Shown: positions 32,633 through 41,977 of the stretch, piece after piece
How the letters are laid out: the number at the start of each line of letters is the position of its first letter
Position numbering within the stretch: the first letter of the stretch is position 1
Origin: an uncultured Oscillospiraceae bacterium
Lineage (GTDB): Bacteria > Bacillota > Clostridia > Oscillospirales > Oscillospiraceae
Assembly (NCBI GenBank): GCA_934552825.1
Contig: CAKTEQ010000003.1
Span: 248,001-312,000 of the forward strand
Reading direction: 5' to 3'
DNA: 64,000 nucleotides
Notes under the pieces: generated by a model
The model's database searches: none
Told to the model about the DNA's origin: nothing
Seen by the model: only the letters and a program-made list of their open reading frames with translations
Program-made: the position numbers and the translations under genes

Positions 32633-35600
32633 TTGACGCTTAGGGAAAGAAGCGCTTTGATCGCCCTGCCTGCAAACTCCTTTGTTTCAGGATCCAGATT
32701 TGAGCCGGCGGGGAGCGTAACACAGCCCGCGGAGCAGGTCATACAGCCGGAGACACCGCAGGTAATGGCGCCGAGGCCGGGGGAAAACGTCACGCTGCCC
32801 AGATATGGAGAAACCGTCTCCGGGCAGGAGACGGCGGTGGTGATTAAGAACCTTCAGGACAGTATACCGCAGCTCAACGAAATGGAGCCTGCGGCGAAAG
32901 TGTCATCTGGTGAAATACAGAAAATTGAAGGCCGCACCATGGCAGAAAAGGCGAAAAAACTATTCGAACGCATTATTGGAACGGTCACCCGAAAGGATAT
33001 TGGAGATATTGAAATCAACAAAAGATCTGTGAAAGATGACCTGAGCCATGGAGTTGGATTAGCAAAAGCGGCGGTTATCCCAGCAATACCGGATGTCCTG
33101 AAAAAAGGGAAGCAGATAGCTTTTGCAGAGAACTGGAAAGGAAGACCATACGACGGGTATGTGTTTGCCGCTCCGGTTGAACTGGACGGAAAGCTAACAT
33201 ATGTAGGGGCGGTTGTAAAGCAGACGAGCAAGAATAAGTTCTATCTGCATGAAGTTGTCGACTCCAACGGAAATATAATAAAAATAAGCAACGGAGCCGA
33301 GACCAATCCAACCAGCCTTGCCGCTGAAAGCGACGCTGGGGCCTCAACTCCGTTACCTACACCAATCATACCACAGGAAGCAATGACCGTCAACGGCGTA
33401 ATGGCGCCGAGGCCGGGAGAGGAAATAATACTGCCGGGAGGAGCGAACAATGGAGAACAAACTCAAGACATACAGAGAAACGGAAATGGAACAGAAGCTG
33501 CCGTGGCAGGCGAAGACGCTGTATACGGTGGAGACGCCGGAGGGGGATCTTCTTACACTGACACCGGACGCCCTGAGAGCGTACGCCCGCCGGCAGGGGT
33601 CAAAGGAGCCACAAGAGAAAACAGAGCGCTGACCTTCCAGCGGCAGAAGGCCGCAACAGACCAGCCATATATAAGCCCGGCGTCCCTGGGCATAGACGGG
33701 GGCGGAGAAGAGGCGACCATGCGCATACTGGCGCCGGACGACTGGGACGACGAGCTGAGAGGTCTGAACTCATGGCTGGGGGACAAGGGCATAAGGGAAG
33801 TGCACATGGTGGTGGGGACGATCACCGTGGACAACGGCGGCGGGCCTGTGGACGTGCTGGACGTTATAAAGAAGGACACGGGCGAGCTGTTCCTGCGGGT
33901 AGACTCCCTGAGCCGGAGCGCCACGGAGACAGGCGTACACGCCGCGGGGCACTATATGGCGGACGAGGAGAAGATCACCCGGTTCATGAACGCCGTAAAG
34001 AGCCGGAAAAACGCGGTGTGGGAACCGATGTACGAGAAGTACATGCAGAAGTGGGCGCAGGTGACCAACTACTACGAGGGCATGACGGAGGCGGAGAAGG
34101 AGCTATACGTCTGGGAGGAGATACTGGGCGACGCCTACGCGAACATAAACAACATGGGCACAAGGGCGAGCGCGTTCCACGATATAGCGGAAGCTGTCCT
34201 CGAAGGAACGGGCGAGCTTCAGACCAGGAGCGAAGTGTCCCTTGCGGAGGGAGAGAACGCCGCCGCCGCGGCAGGCATCAGAGGCCCGCCCAGATACATG
34301 ACGGCGGGAGAGAGCGGAAAGAACGCGGATCTGGACGCGCTCGCCACAGCGAAGGCAATGCAGCAGGAAGGGGCTTCGGAGGAGAGCATACTGGCGCTGA
34401 CAGGCTGGTACCAGGGCAGTGACGGCAAGTGGCGCTGGGAGATAGACGACAGCGGCATGGAGTACCGCAGGGACGGCGACGCACGTCTGCTGGAAGAACC
34501 CGAATATCAGAGACTGCAGGAGCTGACGCAGAAGTGGGCGGACAGCTTTGAGAAGGACGGGGCGGCGCTGACGGAGAGCGAGGAAGCCGAACTGGAGCGC
34601 TTGCAGGAGGAATACAAGGACCGGGTGTGGGACGAAAAGTATCTCCTGCGGGACTTCCTCAAGCACGACAAGCTGTTTGAAACGTATCCGTATCTGAACC
34701 GCGTGAGCCTCGTGTTTGACGATCTCTCAAGCGGGGAGAACGGATATTTCGACAAAAACAGCAACACCATTGTGCTCTCCAACGATCTGGTCGGCGTGCC
34801 CGAAAGAACGCTCCTCCATGAGGTGCAGCATGTGATCCAGAAGATCGAGGGTTTTTCCAGCGGCAGCAGCCCGGAATACTGGGCGCAGCGCGAGTATGAG
34901 AGCGGCAATTTCGTAACGGAGCGGCTGCAAGGGGAATATGACAAACTACTGAACAGCCTTTCGAGGGAAGAGCAGAACAGGTACATACGCTATACTGAGC
35001 TTGAAAGAGAGTTGGAGCGGCTTTTCCTATCCGACGAAAACAGCAAGGATGGCAGGCGCTACGCAAAGCTCGAAGCAGAGCAGGATGCAATTTATGAAGA
35101 GCTTTATCCGAACCAATGGTTCCGCGATCTTCTCGACCTGAACCGCCGCATGAATGACGCGCCGAGTGAGTATATGAAAATGTACCGCAATACAGCGGGA
35201 GAGATAGAAGCGCGGGAGACGGCGAACCGCTGGAAGATGACAGCGGAGGAGCGCCGGAACAGCCTGCCATACCGCGGAGATGAGAACACAGTGTTTGCGG
35301 ATGGCGGAAGCTATTTCTCTATGAGCGTAGACGAGCAGGCGGGTATCCGCGAACAGCTGCGGGAGCATCAGGACGAGCTGAGCGGGATGCAGCCGGTGGG
35401 AAGGGTCAACACGAATGCATATGCTGGGCTGGACACGAGAGAAGCCAGGGAAAAGCTGGTTAGGGAATTGAAAAAGACCGGCTACCAAGTAGACCGGCCT
35501 GACATCGGAATTATTCAGTTTGACGAGCGCGAGATCAACAACAGTCTGAACTATAAAGAAAAAGACTCGTCGGCGGAGGATGCACGCCGGACTGGATTTT

Positions 35601-36634
35601 TGGTGTTGAAAGATGTCCTGAAGCGCGGCATCGAGATCAGCGGTCATGGCGACCACAAGGGACGCGGATATGAGACGCTGACAATCGCGGCTCCGGTAGA
35701 GATTAACGGACAGCGGGGCAACATGGCTGTAGTGGTCAAGCAGACCAAAGGAAACCGATACAAGGTGCACCGCATCCTCACACCGGAGGGTGGCACATTT
35801 ACGCTGCCAGAAATGGCTAACGCAGAGGTGAATACCGTCGGGGCTTTCACCAACGATAGCCAATCGTTGGGAGGGAGCGCACCGGCCATCAGCTCTGCGT
35901 CTGATACCAGTGTAGCAGAAGGGGAGACGGGTGTCAAGGGAGAAAGGAATACTCTTAAGGGATATTTTGACGAGAACGGGCGGTTCGTGCTGCCGAGAGC
36001 GGCGGAGGAGGACGCCGCGGACGAAGCACCGAAACGGACTACAAACAGATATTCCGTGGACGACGAGCAGGACGCAGCGGAGAAAAAGAAGAAAAAGGAA
36101 GTCAAGCCCGTGGCAAAGAGCCGCCCCATAATAGCGAAGAAGGAACTGCGGCAGAACATGATGAACATATTCTCCATCCCCGCCGGGAGCAAGAACATGC
36201 TGGGGGACATGGTAGATCAGGTGGCGGACAAGCTGCTGGAGACGGGGACGCTGAGCTGGGAAGAGCGGAAAGAATTCTTCGACAGGATGTATGACTCGGG
36301 AGTCATGACCGTGGCCGCGGACGAATACAGCAGGGACGCGAGAGAGGTTGTGCTGAAGCGGAAGATATATGTGCCGGAGAGCGTGAAGCATGAGTTCGGC
36401 GGGAGCGAGGACTACAACGAGTTCAGAAAGACAGCCTTCGCGGCGGGGGTATACCTCACCAACAACAAGAGCGACGAGCACATAGACACGCTGAACATGG
36501 AGCTGGCGGAACGGCTGCCGGGGCTGTTCGACGCTAACGACCTGGACATGACGGAGATACTGAAAACGGTAGTCCAGGTGGCGGAGGAAGGCAAGGGCGA
36601 GAAGATGAGCCTCGCGGACACTAAAGAAGAATAA
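32633..36634 (+). CDS. Remnant of a phage/ICE polyvalent protein with two nuclease-like domains and a zincin motif
   Basis: The frame is open for 1333 codons but has no credible start: TTG 32633 has no ribosome site and the frame stays open upstream through the repeat. Visible blocks: a PBECR3-like phage nuclease domain at about 118-217 (LSHGVGLAKAA, WKGRPYDGYVFAAPVELDGK, KFYLHEVV); a MAPRPGE-IxLP motif at 44 and 259; a charged region; an HEVQH zincin motif at 729-733; a second nuclease-like domain at about 945-1060 (HKGRGYETLTIAAPVEING); and a helical LPD-type tail ending abruptly. Polyvalent proteins carry toxin and protease modules into recipient cells. This copy looks truncated at both ends. 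Domain names are from memory of the families. Confidence 0.7.
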   Translation: MTLRERSALIALPANSFVSGSRFEPAGSVTQPAEQVIQPETPQVMAPRPGENVTLPRYGETVSGQETAVVIKNLQDSIPQLNEMEPAAKVSSGEIQKIEGRTMAEKAKKLFERIIGTVTRKDIGDIEINKRSVKDDLSHGVGLAKAAVIPAIPDVLKKGKQIAFAENWKGRPYDGYVFAAPVELDGKLTYVGAVVKQTSKNKFYLHEVVDSNGNIIKISNGAETNPTSLAAESDAGASTPLPTPIIPQEAMTVNGVMAPRPGEEIILPGGANNGEQTQDIQRNGNGTEAAVAGEDAVYGGDAGGGSSYTDTGRPESVRPPAGVKGATRENRALTFQRQKAATDQPYISPASLGIDGGGEEATMRILAPDDWDDELRGLNSWLGDKGIREVHMVVGTITVDNGGGPVDVLDVIKKDTGELFLRVDSLSRSATETGVHAAGHYMADEEKITRFMNAVKSRKNAVWEPMYEKYMQKWAQVTNYYEGMTEAEKELYVWEEILGDAYANINNMGTRASAFHDIAEAVLEGTGELQTRSEVSLAEGENAAAAAGIRGPPRYMTAGESGKNADLDALATAKAMQQEGASEESILALTGWYQGSDGKWRWEIDDSGMEYRRDGDARLLEEPEYQRLQELTQKWADSFEKDGAALTESEEAELERLQEEYKDRVWDEKYLLRDFLKHDKLFETYPYLNRVSLVFDDLSSGENGYFDKNSNTIVLSNDLVGVPERTLLHEVQHVIQKIEGFSSGSSPEYWAQREYESGNFVTERLQGEYDKLLNSLSREEQNRYIRYTELERELERLFLSDENSKDGRRYAKLEAEQDAIYEELYPNQWFRDLLDLNRRMNDAPSEYMKMYRNTAGEIEARETANRWKMTAEERRNSLPYRGDENTVFADGGSYFSMSVDEQAGIREQLREHQDELSGMQPVGRVNTNAYAGLDTREAREKLVRELKKTGYQVDRPDIGIIQFDEREINNSLNYKEKDSSAEDARRTGFLVLKDVLKRGIEISGHGDHKGRGYETLTIAAPVEINGQRGNMAVVVKQTKGNRYKVHRILTPEGGTFTLPEMANAEVNTVGAFTNDSQSLGGSAPAISSASDTSVAEGETGVKGERNTLKGYFDENGRFVLPRAAEEDAADEAPKRTTNRYSVDDEQDAAEKKKKKEVKPVAKSRPIIAKKELRQNMMNIFSIPAGSKNMLGDMVDQVADKLLETGTLSWEERKEFFDRMYDSGVMTVAADEYSRDAREVVLKRKIYVPESVKHEFGGSEDYNEFRKTAFAAGVYLTNNKSDEHIDTLNMELAERLPGLFDANDLDMTEILKTVVQVAEEGKGEKMSLADTKEE
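33450..33632 (+). CDS. Possible small gene overlapping the polyvalent frame
   Basis: The 60-residue frame starts at an ATG six bases after GGGAGGAG and reads like protein (KLPWQAKTLYTVETPEGDLL, then TLTPDALRAYARRQG), whereas the larger frame over the same bases gives Gly/Ala/Thr-rich sequence with no family features. It may be the authentic gene of the original element, with the long frame an accident of fusion. Function unknown. Confidence 0.4.
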   Translation: MENKLKTYRETEMEQKLPWQAKTLYTVETPEGDLLTLTPDALRAYARRQGSKEPQEKTER

Positions 36635-36769
36635 TAGAGCCTCTAGACGAGCAGGTAATATTATATTCAATTATTTACATGGATTTTACATAACCGCGAC
36701 GGTAGATTTGACATAACTCTGTTATTGTTGCATCAGGGATAGAATGATGAAAAACAGAGGTATGGTAGC

Positions 36770-38521
36770 ATGGATATTTTTAATGTTCTGACAATGATCG
36801 GCGGACTGTCACTGTTCCTGTTCGGAATGACTCTCATGGGTCAGGCGCTGGAGCGGCGTGCCGGTGGAAAACTGCGCACGCTCCTTGACAAGATGACGAG
36901 CAACGTGATGATGGGGTTCCTGACCGGACTCGGTGTGACCGCGATAATCCAGAGCTCATCCGCAACTACGGTCATGGTCGTGGGATTTGTAAACTCCGGA
37001 CTTATGACACTGCGCCAGGCGATAAACGTCATAATGGGCGCCAACGTGGGCACGACAGTGACCTCGTGGCTGCTGAGCCTGAGCGGAATAGACGGCAGCA
37101 GCCTGTTGGTATCGCTTTTCAAGCCGTCGTCATTTACCCCGGTGCTTGCTCTTATAGGCATTATCCTGCATATGTTCTGTTCGAATTCCAAGAAAAAGGA
37201 CACCGGAACCATACTCCTTGGATTTGCGACGCTGATGTTCGGCATGGAAACGATGAGCGGAGCCGTAGCAGGCCTGAAAAATGTGCCGGGCTTTGTAAAT
37301 CTTTTCGTAGCCTTCGAGAACCCTGTGCTTGGTATGCTGGCGGGCGCCGTGCTCACGGCGATAATTCAGTCCAGCTCTGCATCAGTGGGCATTCTCCAGG
37401 CGCTGGCAGCCACGGGAGCGGTCAGCTATACCGCGGCGATACCCATCATAATGGGTCAGAATATAGGCACCTGTATTACGGCGATAATCTCCTCAGTTGG
37501 CACGAACAAAAACGCAAAGCGCGCCGCAATAGTTCACCTCATGTTCAATGTTATAGGCGTGATAATCCTGCTGAGTGTTTTCTGTCTGGTGCGGGCAATA
37601 TTTGCGCCGGCGATTTTTGATGAGAACGCGACGATGTACGGCATTGCCATAATCCATACTATTTTCAACGTCACATGCACAGCAATGCTGCTCCCCGCGG
37701 GCGGACTTCTCGAAAGGCTTTCTATCCGCCTTGTACCCGGAGCCAAGGGCGAGGAACGCTCGGCGGAACTGGACGAACGGCTGCTTGCAACACCGGCGCT
37801 GGCACTTTCACGGAGCCGTGCTGTTGCGGTGGAGATGGCTGAGATCGCTGTGCGGGCACTTAAGAATTCGGTTACAGCGCTGGAAAAGTACACACCTGAT
37901 CTCGCAGGGAGCATCAGGGAGGATGAAGAAAAGTGCGACCACTATGAGGACATCCTCGGGACCTACCTTGTTAAGCTCAGCGCTCAGCAAATGGGAGAAG
38001 CAGACAGCGAGGAGACCACGGCACTGCTCAAGTCCATCGGCGACTTTGAACGCATTTCCGACCATGCGGTGAATATTCTTGACTCGGCTGAGGAGATGAG
38101 AAACAAAGGGCTGGAATTCTCAGAGACCGCTATAAGCGAGCTGAATGTGCTCTCCGCTGCGGTACGGCATATACTGGATCTGTCCTTCAAGGCTTTTGAA
38201 ACCTGCGATATCACGGTCGCGGCGGAGGTAGAACCCCTTGAACAGGTGATTGACACGCTGAAGGAGCAAATGCGGACACGGCATATTCTCAGAATGCAGC
38301 ACGGAAATTGCAGCATTGAGGCGGGATTTGTATGGTCAGATCTGCTTACAAATCTTGAACGGACGTCTGACCACTGCTCCAATATCGCCGGATGTGTACT
38401 CGACGCGGCTCAGCATAATCTGAACCTGCACGAGACCATACGGGCGACGAGGGCAAATTCGGCTACATTCCCGGTAAAGTTCGAGAGCTATGCGCGGGAA
38501 TACTGTCTACCGGAAGCATGA
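36770..38521 (+). CDS. Na+/phosphate symporter with C-terminal PhoU-like domain
   Basis: The 583-residue protein is a NptA/YjbB-type Na/Pi cotransporter. Two inverted repeats carry the paired QSSSA motifs: IIQSSSATTVMVVGFVNSG near residue 63 and IIQSSSASVGILQALAATGA near 203. About eight membrane segments end near residue 320, followed by a helical PhoU-like domain (about 345-560) typical of bacterial members and probably regulatory. It imports or exports phosphate with sodium. It stands alone after 135 bases of AT-rich sequence in which no clear promoter could be fixed. Confidence 0.9.
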   Translation: MDIFNVLTMIGGLSLFLFGMTLMGQALERRAGGKLRTLLDKMTSNVMMGFLTGLGVTAIIQSSSATTVMVVGFVNSGLMTLRQAINVIMGANVGTTVTSWLLSLSGIDGSSLLVSLFKPSSFTPVLALIGIILHMFCSNSKKKDTGTILLGFATLMFGMETMSGAVAGLKNVPGFVNLFVAFENPVLGMLAGAVLTAIIQSSSASVGILQALAATGAVSYTAAIPIIMGQNIGTCITAIISSVGTNKNAKRAAIVHLMFNVIGVIILLSVFCLVRAIFAPAIFDENATMYGIAIIHTIFNVTCTAMLLPAGGLLERLSIRLVPGAKGEERSAELDERLLATPALALSRSRAVAVEMAEIAVRALKNSVTALEKYTPDLAGSIREDEEKCDHYEDILGTYLVKLSAQQMGEADSEETTALLKSIGDFERISDHAVNILDSAEEMRNKGLEFSETAISELNVLSAAVRHILDLSFKAFETCDITVAAEVEPLEQVIDTLKEQMRTRHILRMQHGNCSIEAGFVWSDLLTNLERTSDHCSNIAGCVLDAAQHNLNLHETIRATRANSATFPVKFESYAREYCLPEA

Positions 38522-38553
38522 TCGATATCAGCACTATCTAAGTGATAAATAAC

Positions 38554-38593
38554 AGCGTGCCGCCGTCCCATGGAATAGGGGAGGCGGCACGCT
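38554..38593. terminator. Hairpin between convergent genes
   Basis: AGCGTGCCGCC (38554-38564) pairs with GGCGGCACGCT (38583-38593). Only the minus-strand side has a T-rich tail. It covers the stop of the MATE pseudogene. Confidence 0.65.
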
Positions 38594-39272
38594 ATGCGTA
38601 TACGCCGTTATGCATTCTCTCCTTTGACCTCTGCTTCACGGCCTTGAAAATCCGCGGAAAGGTGGTAAAAATAACTGCCGCCGTGATAAGGCCTGCCGCA
38701 AAATTCGCGATACCCTCGGACATGTAGACGCCCCTATATCTGATGAAATGGGTGAGAATAAAGCAGAGCGGGATGAGGATTATTACTTTGCGGGTAACGG
38801 CGAGTATCGGAGCGGACCACGTTTGACCCAGTGCAACGTTAACATTCTGGAGAGTCATCTGCACGAAGAACATGATCGCCCCCATCAGGAAGAGCGGGCA
38901 ATAGCTCCTGACGATCTGGGTGACAGCGTCGCTGGCAGAGAAGATAAAGGCATAGACCTGGGGAATCGCAAGGGACACGGACCATATGGTGACGGCGAAT
39001 ATAAACGCGATTATTGTCACATATTGTATGCCGGTTTTAAGTTTGGCGGCATTGCCCTTGCCGTAATTGTAGCTGATGAAGGGCTGCATACCGTTGCCGA
39101 GGCCGTTAAGGGGGAGGGAAATAAGCTGCAGAGCGCTGAGCATCACGGTGAGAGCGGCGGTGCAGTCCTTTGCGCCGACAAGCACAGAGCACATCGCGAA
39201 GAAGGAGCAGCCCTGTGTCAGAATATATGGGTTAAGTCCCTGGGCCAGCATCACGAAAATCGTGCCTCAGGC
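38592..39272 (-). pseudogene. MATE family efflux transporter, C-terminal half only
   Basis: About 220 residues match the second half of MATE exporters: FVMLAQGLNPYILTQGCSFF, LISLPLNGLGNGMQPFISYNYG, LFLMGAIMFFVQMTLQNVNVALG and a final basic tail. A normal MATE protein has about 450 residues and 12 membrane segments; here the N-terminal six are missing and an in-frame stop lies just before the residues IFVMLAQ, at about 39272. No ribosome site precedes the remaining Met. It is a deletion remnant. An intact but distinct MATE gene lies at 53233. Confidence 0.8.
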
Positions 39273-39390
39273 AGTAGTTTCCCGATAAAATATATCGCCG
39301 CGTGGGGATATTTGCAATAAAGCATACGAAATGTATATGTGGACTCAGAGAAAAGTTTATGTTAAACTCAAGACACTGGAGTTGATTTAT

Positions 39391-40179
39391 ATGAAGCTTG
39401 AATACTATATCGCAGACCCCGCTGGAAATATAACCGTGCTGGTGAAAACGCCGGTGAGCAGGGAAGAATACGGCCCATTGGCGGTGCGTCTGCTCGCTAT
39501 TCCGGAAATAAAAGCGGAGCAGGTGGGGTACATAACGAAGCCTTTGGACGATGGTGATACACGCCTTGAAATGATGGGCGGCGAGTTCTGCGGCAACGCC
39601 ATGCGCAGCGCGGCGCTGCTCTATGCCATGGAGAACGGCATGGAGGGCGAGGGACTCGTGAATATCGAGGTCAGCGGCTCGGCGGGGACGCACAGGGTTT
39701 TTACCGACACGGTCGAGGGAAATGCCCTGGCTGAAATGCCACTGCCAGTTGGGATTAAAAAAATCAGTTTTGGCAGCATTGAGGGGCAGTTGTGCGTTTT
39801 TGATGGAATAGCCCATCTGGTCACGGATGAGAGCGCGGAGAACCACGGTATTGATGAGATAAAGGCAATACTCGGCTATATCTGTGATGCTGAAAAAGTG
39901 TCTGCGGCGGGGATAATGTTCATGGGCGGAGAGCTTATGAGACCGGCGGTATATGTGAGGAATACGGCCTCTCTCATATTCGAAAACAGCTGCGCCTCCG
40001 GGAGCGCTGCGGCTGCGGCGTGCAGCGCGGTGCTGTGCGGCGATGGACTGCATATGCTGGATATACCGCAGCCCGGCGGAGTTATATCTACGAGGACGAC
40101 AATTGAGTCGGGTATGATAAAAAAGCTAATCCTTGGGGGAAAGGTGCTGATAGGCGATAAAGAAAACATCGAGATATAA
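39391..40179 (+). CDS. DapF-fold amino acid racemase, CntK (histidine racemase)-like
   Basis: The 262-residue protein has the diaminopimelate epimerase fold with two active-site cysteines in GGEFCGNAMRSAA (about 69) and FENSCASGSAAAAAC (about 203). Flanking features match CntK of the staphylopine pathway rather than true DapF: ADPAGNITVLVKT at the start, EQVGYI, and PQPGGVI near the end. CntK makes D-histidine. No CntL- or CntM-like partner lies nearby, so the product's use is unknown. Residue-level resemblance is from memory, not alignment. The true dapF is at 24105. Confidence 0.68.
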   Translation: MKLEYYIADPAGNITVLVKTPVSREEYGPLAVRLLAIPEIKAEQVGYITKPLDDGDTRLEMMGGEFCGNAMRSAALLYAMENGMEGEGLVNIEVSGSAGTHRVFTDTVEGNALAEMPLPVGIKKISFGSIEGQLCVFDGIAHLVTDESAENHGIDEIKAILGYICDAEKVSAAGIMFMGGELMRPAVYVRNTASLIFENSCASGSAAAAACSAVLCGDGLHMLDIPQPGGVISTRTTIESGMIKKLILGGKVLIGDKENIEI

Positions 40180-40194
40180 AAGTGATATAAGATA

Positions 40195-40230
40195 AAAGCG
40201 GTGCCCGTATAGATATCCGGGCACCGCTTT
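40195..40230 (+). terminator. Intrinsic terminator after the racemase gene
   Basis: AAAGCGGTGCCCG (40195-40207) pairs with CGGGCACCGCTTT (40218-40230), a 13-base-pair stem with symmetrical A and T flanks. Confidence 0.85.
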
Positions 40231-40291
40231 CGTATTAAATATAAAGGCCTGCTTTACAAAGCAAGCCTAAAAGAGCATATTACGACTGTAA

Positions 40292-40522
40292 TCAGCCAAA
40301 ATCTTCAATAATATCCCTTATGTGTATCGGATCTAGCTGAAGCTTATTGAGCAATACAGAGAGCTGCTCAATCAAAGCCTGGTCCGTGGATACGTCCTGA
40401 AAAAACGTGATTTCCTGATTAGAGCCGTCAAAGTCCCGCAGAACATGCAAACCGAAGGAACGATATGCGCCCAGTTCCTCCGTGAAGAGCGTTTGCTCAA
40501 CAGGGAGATACAGGAATGTCAA
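40292..40522 (-). CDS. DUF6514-like small protein
   Basis: The 76-residue product has YRSFGLHVL followed by ITFFQDVSTDQALIEQL and ends LDPIHIRDIIEDFG, the pattern of the DUF6514 family of Clostridia, whose function is unknown. The TTG at 40522 is chosen because AGAGAGG lies about nine bases upstream; a TTG at 40561 is also open but lacks a site. In either case it overlaps the end of the upstream XRE gene in another frame, so translation is probably coupled. Confidence 0.55.
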   Translation of the reverse strand: MTFLYLPVEQTLFTEELGAYRSFGLHVLRDFDGSNQEITFFQDVSTDQALIEQLSVLLNKLQLDPIHIRDIIEDFG

Positions 40523-40766
40523 AACTGACAACCTCTCTGTATTTTTCAATGTCAAGCTCAAACAGGAATAGAATTTTCAGAAATGTAATTATATTGGGAA
40601 GGCGTTTTCCGCCCTCGATACTTTGATATTCGCGCGACGTTATGGAAATGCACTCGGAGGCATAGGCCTGGGTCCAGCCTCGTTTTAATCGAGCGGCAAG
40701 CATATCGCCGGATAACATATATTTTAGCGACACATCCGAGGATGCAGGTGAATCATTTAACGCCAC
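40497..40766 (-). CDS. XRE-family helix-turn-helix protein
   Basis: The 89-residue protein has a Cro/CI helix-turn-helix at about residues 20-70: MLAARLKRGWTQAYASECI, then SREYQSIEGGKRLPNIITFL. It starts with GTG at 40766 after GGGGG. It has no effector domain. The overlapping downstream gene is a DUF6514 protein. Upstream, TGCAC/GTGCA inverted half-sites near 40873-40890 could be an operator. Confidence 0.7.
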   Translation of the reverse strand: MALNDSPASSDVSLKYMLSGDMLAARLKRGWTQAYASECISITSREYQSIEGGKRLPNIITFLKILFLFELDIEKYREVVSFDIPVSPC

Positions 40767-40938
40767 GGGACTATCCCCCTTTAATATTGGAGATAGAATA
40801 ACTCATTTTTCCTCAAATGGGCACGAAGCGGACTTCCTGTTGTTGAAAGTGCACAAAAAGAAAAGAAGAAATGCACATATGGTGGTGCATTATTTACGCG
40901 AATTTTGTCGAAATCTGCCGGAGGAAGAGGTTTGAGCC

Positions 40939-41847
40939 TTACATTAACATCAGCGAGGACTTAAGCGTTTCGCAAAACTGGGTCAGAGCGGGATTGGCAG
41001 ATGCGACCTGCCATGCCGCGATTATCTCCTCTTCCTCGCCCTCGCCGATGAGAGGGACAAAGACAAGGTTGTCGGCGTTATAGAGCTTATCAGTACAGTA
41101 ATCCGGAAGGATGGAGATGCCCTCCTCGGCTGATACCATCATCAGAATGCTCTCTGTATCGGAAGAGCGGAACAGGATATTCGGCTTGTAGCCGGAGTCC
41201 TTGTAGAGCTGCATGAAAAACGCGTCACCATAAGAATCGTCTGCGGCGGAGGGGGACATATACAGAATATTTTCACCCTTCAACTCAGTACGGCGGAGGC
41301 ATTGGCGCTGAGCAAAGGGATGCCCGGAATAAAGAGCGACAACGAGCCGGGCCTTTTCAACGGTGACATAGTCTATATTTTCCTGCGTTTTCAGGTTGGT
41401 GCTGTCCCAGGTGAATATGATATCGAATTCCTGACGGAGCAGCCCGGCGGCGAGAGCGTCGGTTGAGCAGCGGTAAAAGGTTATGAGGATGTTGCTGTAC
41501 TGCTGATGGAACCTGCGAATAAGCACAGAGAGATCGCTGCGTTCATAGCCGCGGACATAGCCAATTCGTAGAGTGCCGTTGAGTCCGACGGAGGCGTCAT
41601 GTACCCGGGCGACAGCACGGTTCATGCGTTCGAGAATGGCTTTTGCCTCCAGAAGAAAGACTTTGCCCGCCGGAGTGAGGCTTATGGGGCGTGTGCCGCG
41701 GTCGAAAAGGGTGCATCCGAGAGTCTCCTCAAGGAGGTGTATCTGCTGCGTTACGGCGGTCTGTGAGATATAATATTGCTCGGCAGCCTTGGTGAAGCTC
41801 AGATTTTCAGCCGCGGAAACAAAATACTTAAGCTGATTATTGTTCAT
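40939..41847 (-). CDS. LysR-type transcriptional regulator
   Basis: The 302-residue protein has the N-terminal winged helix-turn-helix (LKYFVSAAENLSFTKAAEQY, then YISQTAVTQQIHLLEETLG) and a periplasmic-binding-like effector domain from about residue 90 (GTLRIGYVRGYERSDLSVLI). It is transcribed away from the adjacent NSS symporter across a 130-base gap, the usual arrangement for LysR control of a neighbour. Ligand unknown; an amino acid or amine is plausible given the target. Confidence 0.9.
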   Translation of the reverse strand: MNNNQLKYFVSAAENLSFTKAAEQYYISQTAVTQQIHLLEETLGCTLFDRGTRPISLTPAGKVFLLEAKAILERMNRAVARVHDASVGLNGTLRIGYVRGYERSDLSVLIRRFHQQYSNILITFYRCSTDALAAGLLRQEFDIIFTWDSTNLKTQENIDYVTVEKARLVVALYSGHPFAQRQCLRRTELKGENILYMSPSAADDSYGDAFFMQLYKDSGYKPNILFRSSDTESILMMVSAEEGISILPDYCTDKLYNADNLVFVPLIGEGEEEEIIAAWQVASANPALTQFCETLKSSLMLM

Positions 41848-41897
41848 AAAAAGCTCCTAACATAAGTTTTAGTTATATTAACATACATAAATGCCAC

Positions 41898-41926
41898 TTG
41901 TAAAGAACGAGAAGAATATATAATAT
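41898..41926 (+). promoter_or_regulatory. Probable promoter of the NSS symporter
   Basis: TTGTAA (41898-41903) is 17 bases from TAATAT (41921-41926) or 15 from TATAAT (41919-41924). The same gap holds ATAAG-N5-TTAT-type symmetry near 41860, a candidate LysR site. Confidence 0.5.
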
Positions 41927-41977
41927 AAGGATATCTTTGTTTAACAGAGATAAGAAGAGATATCAGAGGTGGATCAA

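Noticed and set aside
39232..40053. 273-codon minus-strand frame opposite the racemase gene
   Set aside because: It is antisense to a well-supported gene and does not continue the broken MATE sequence.
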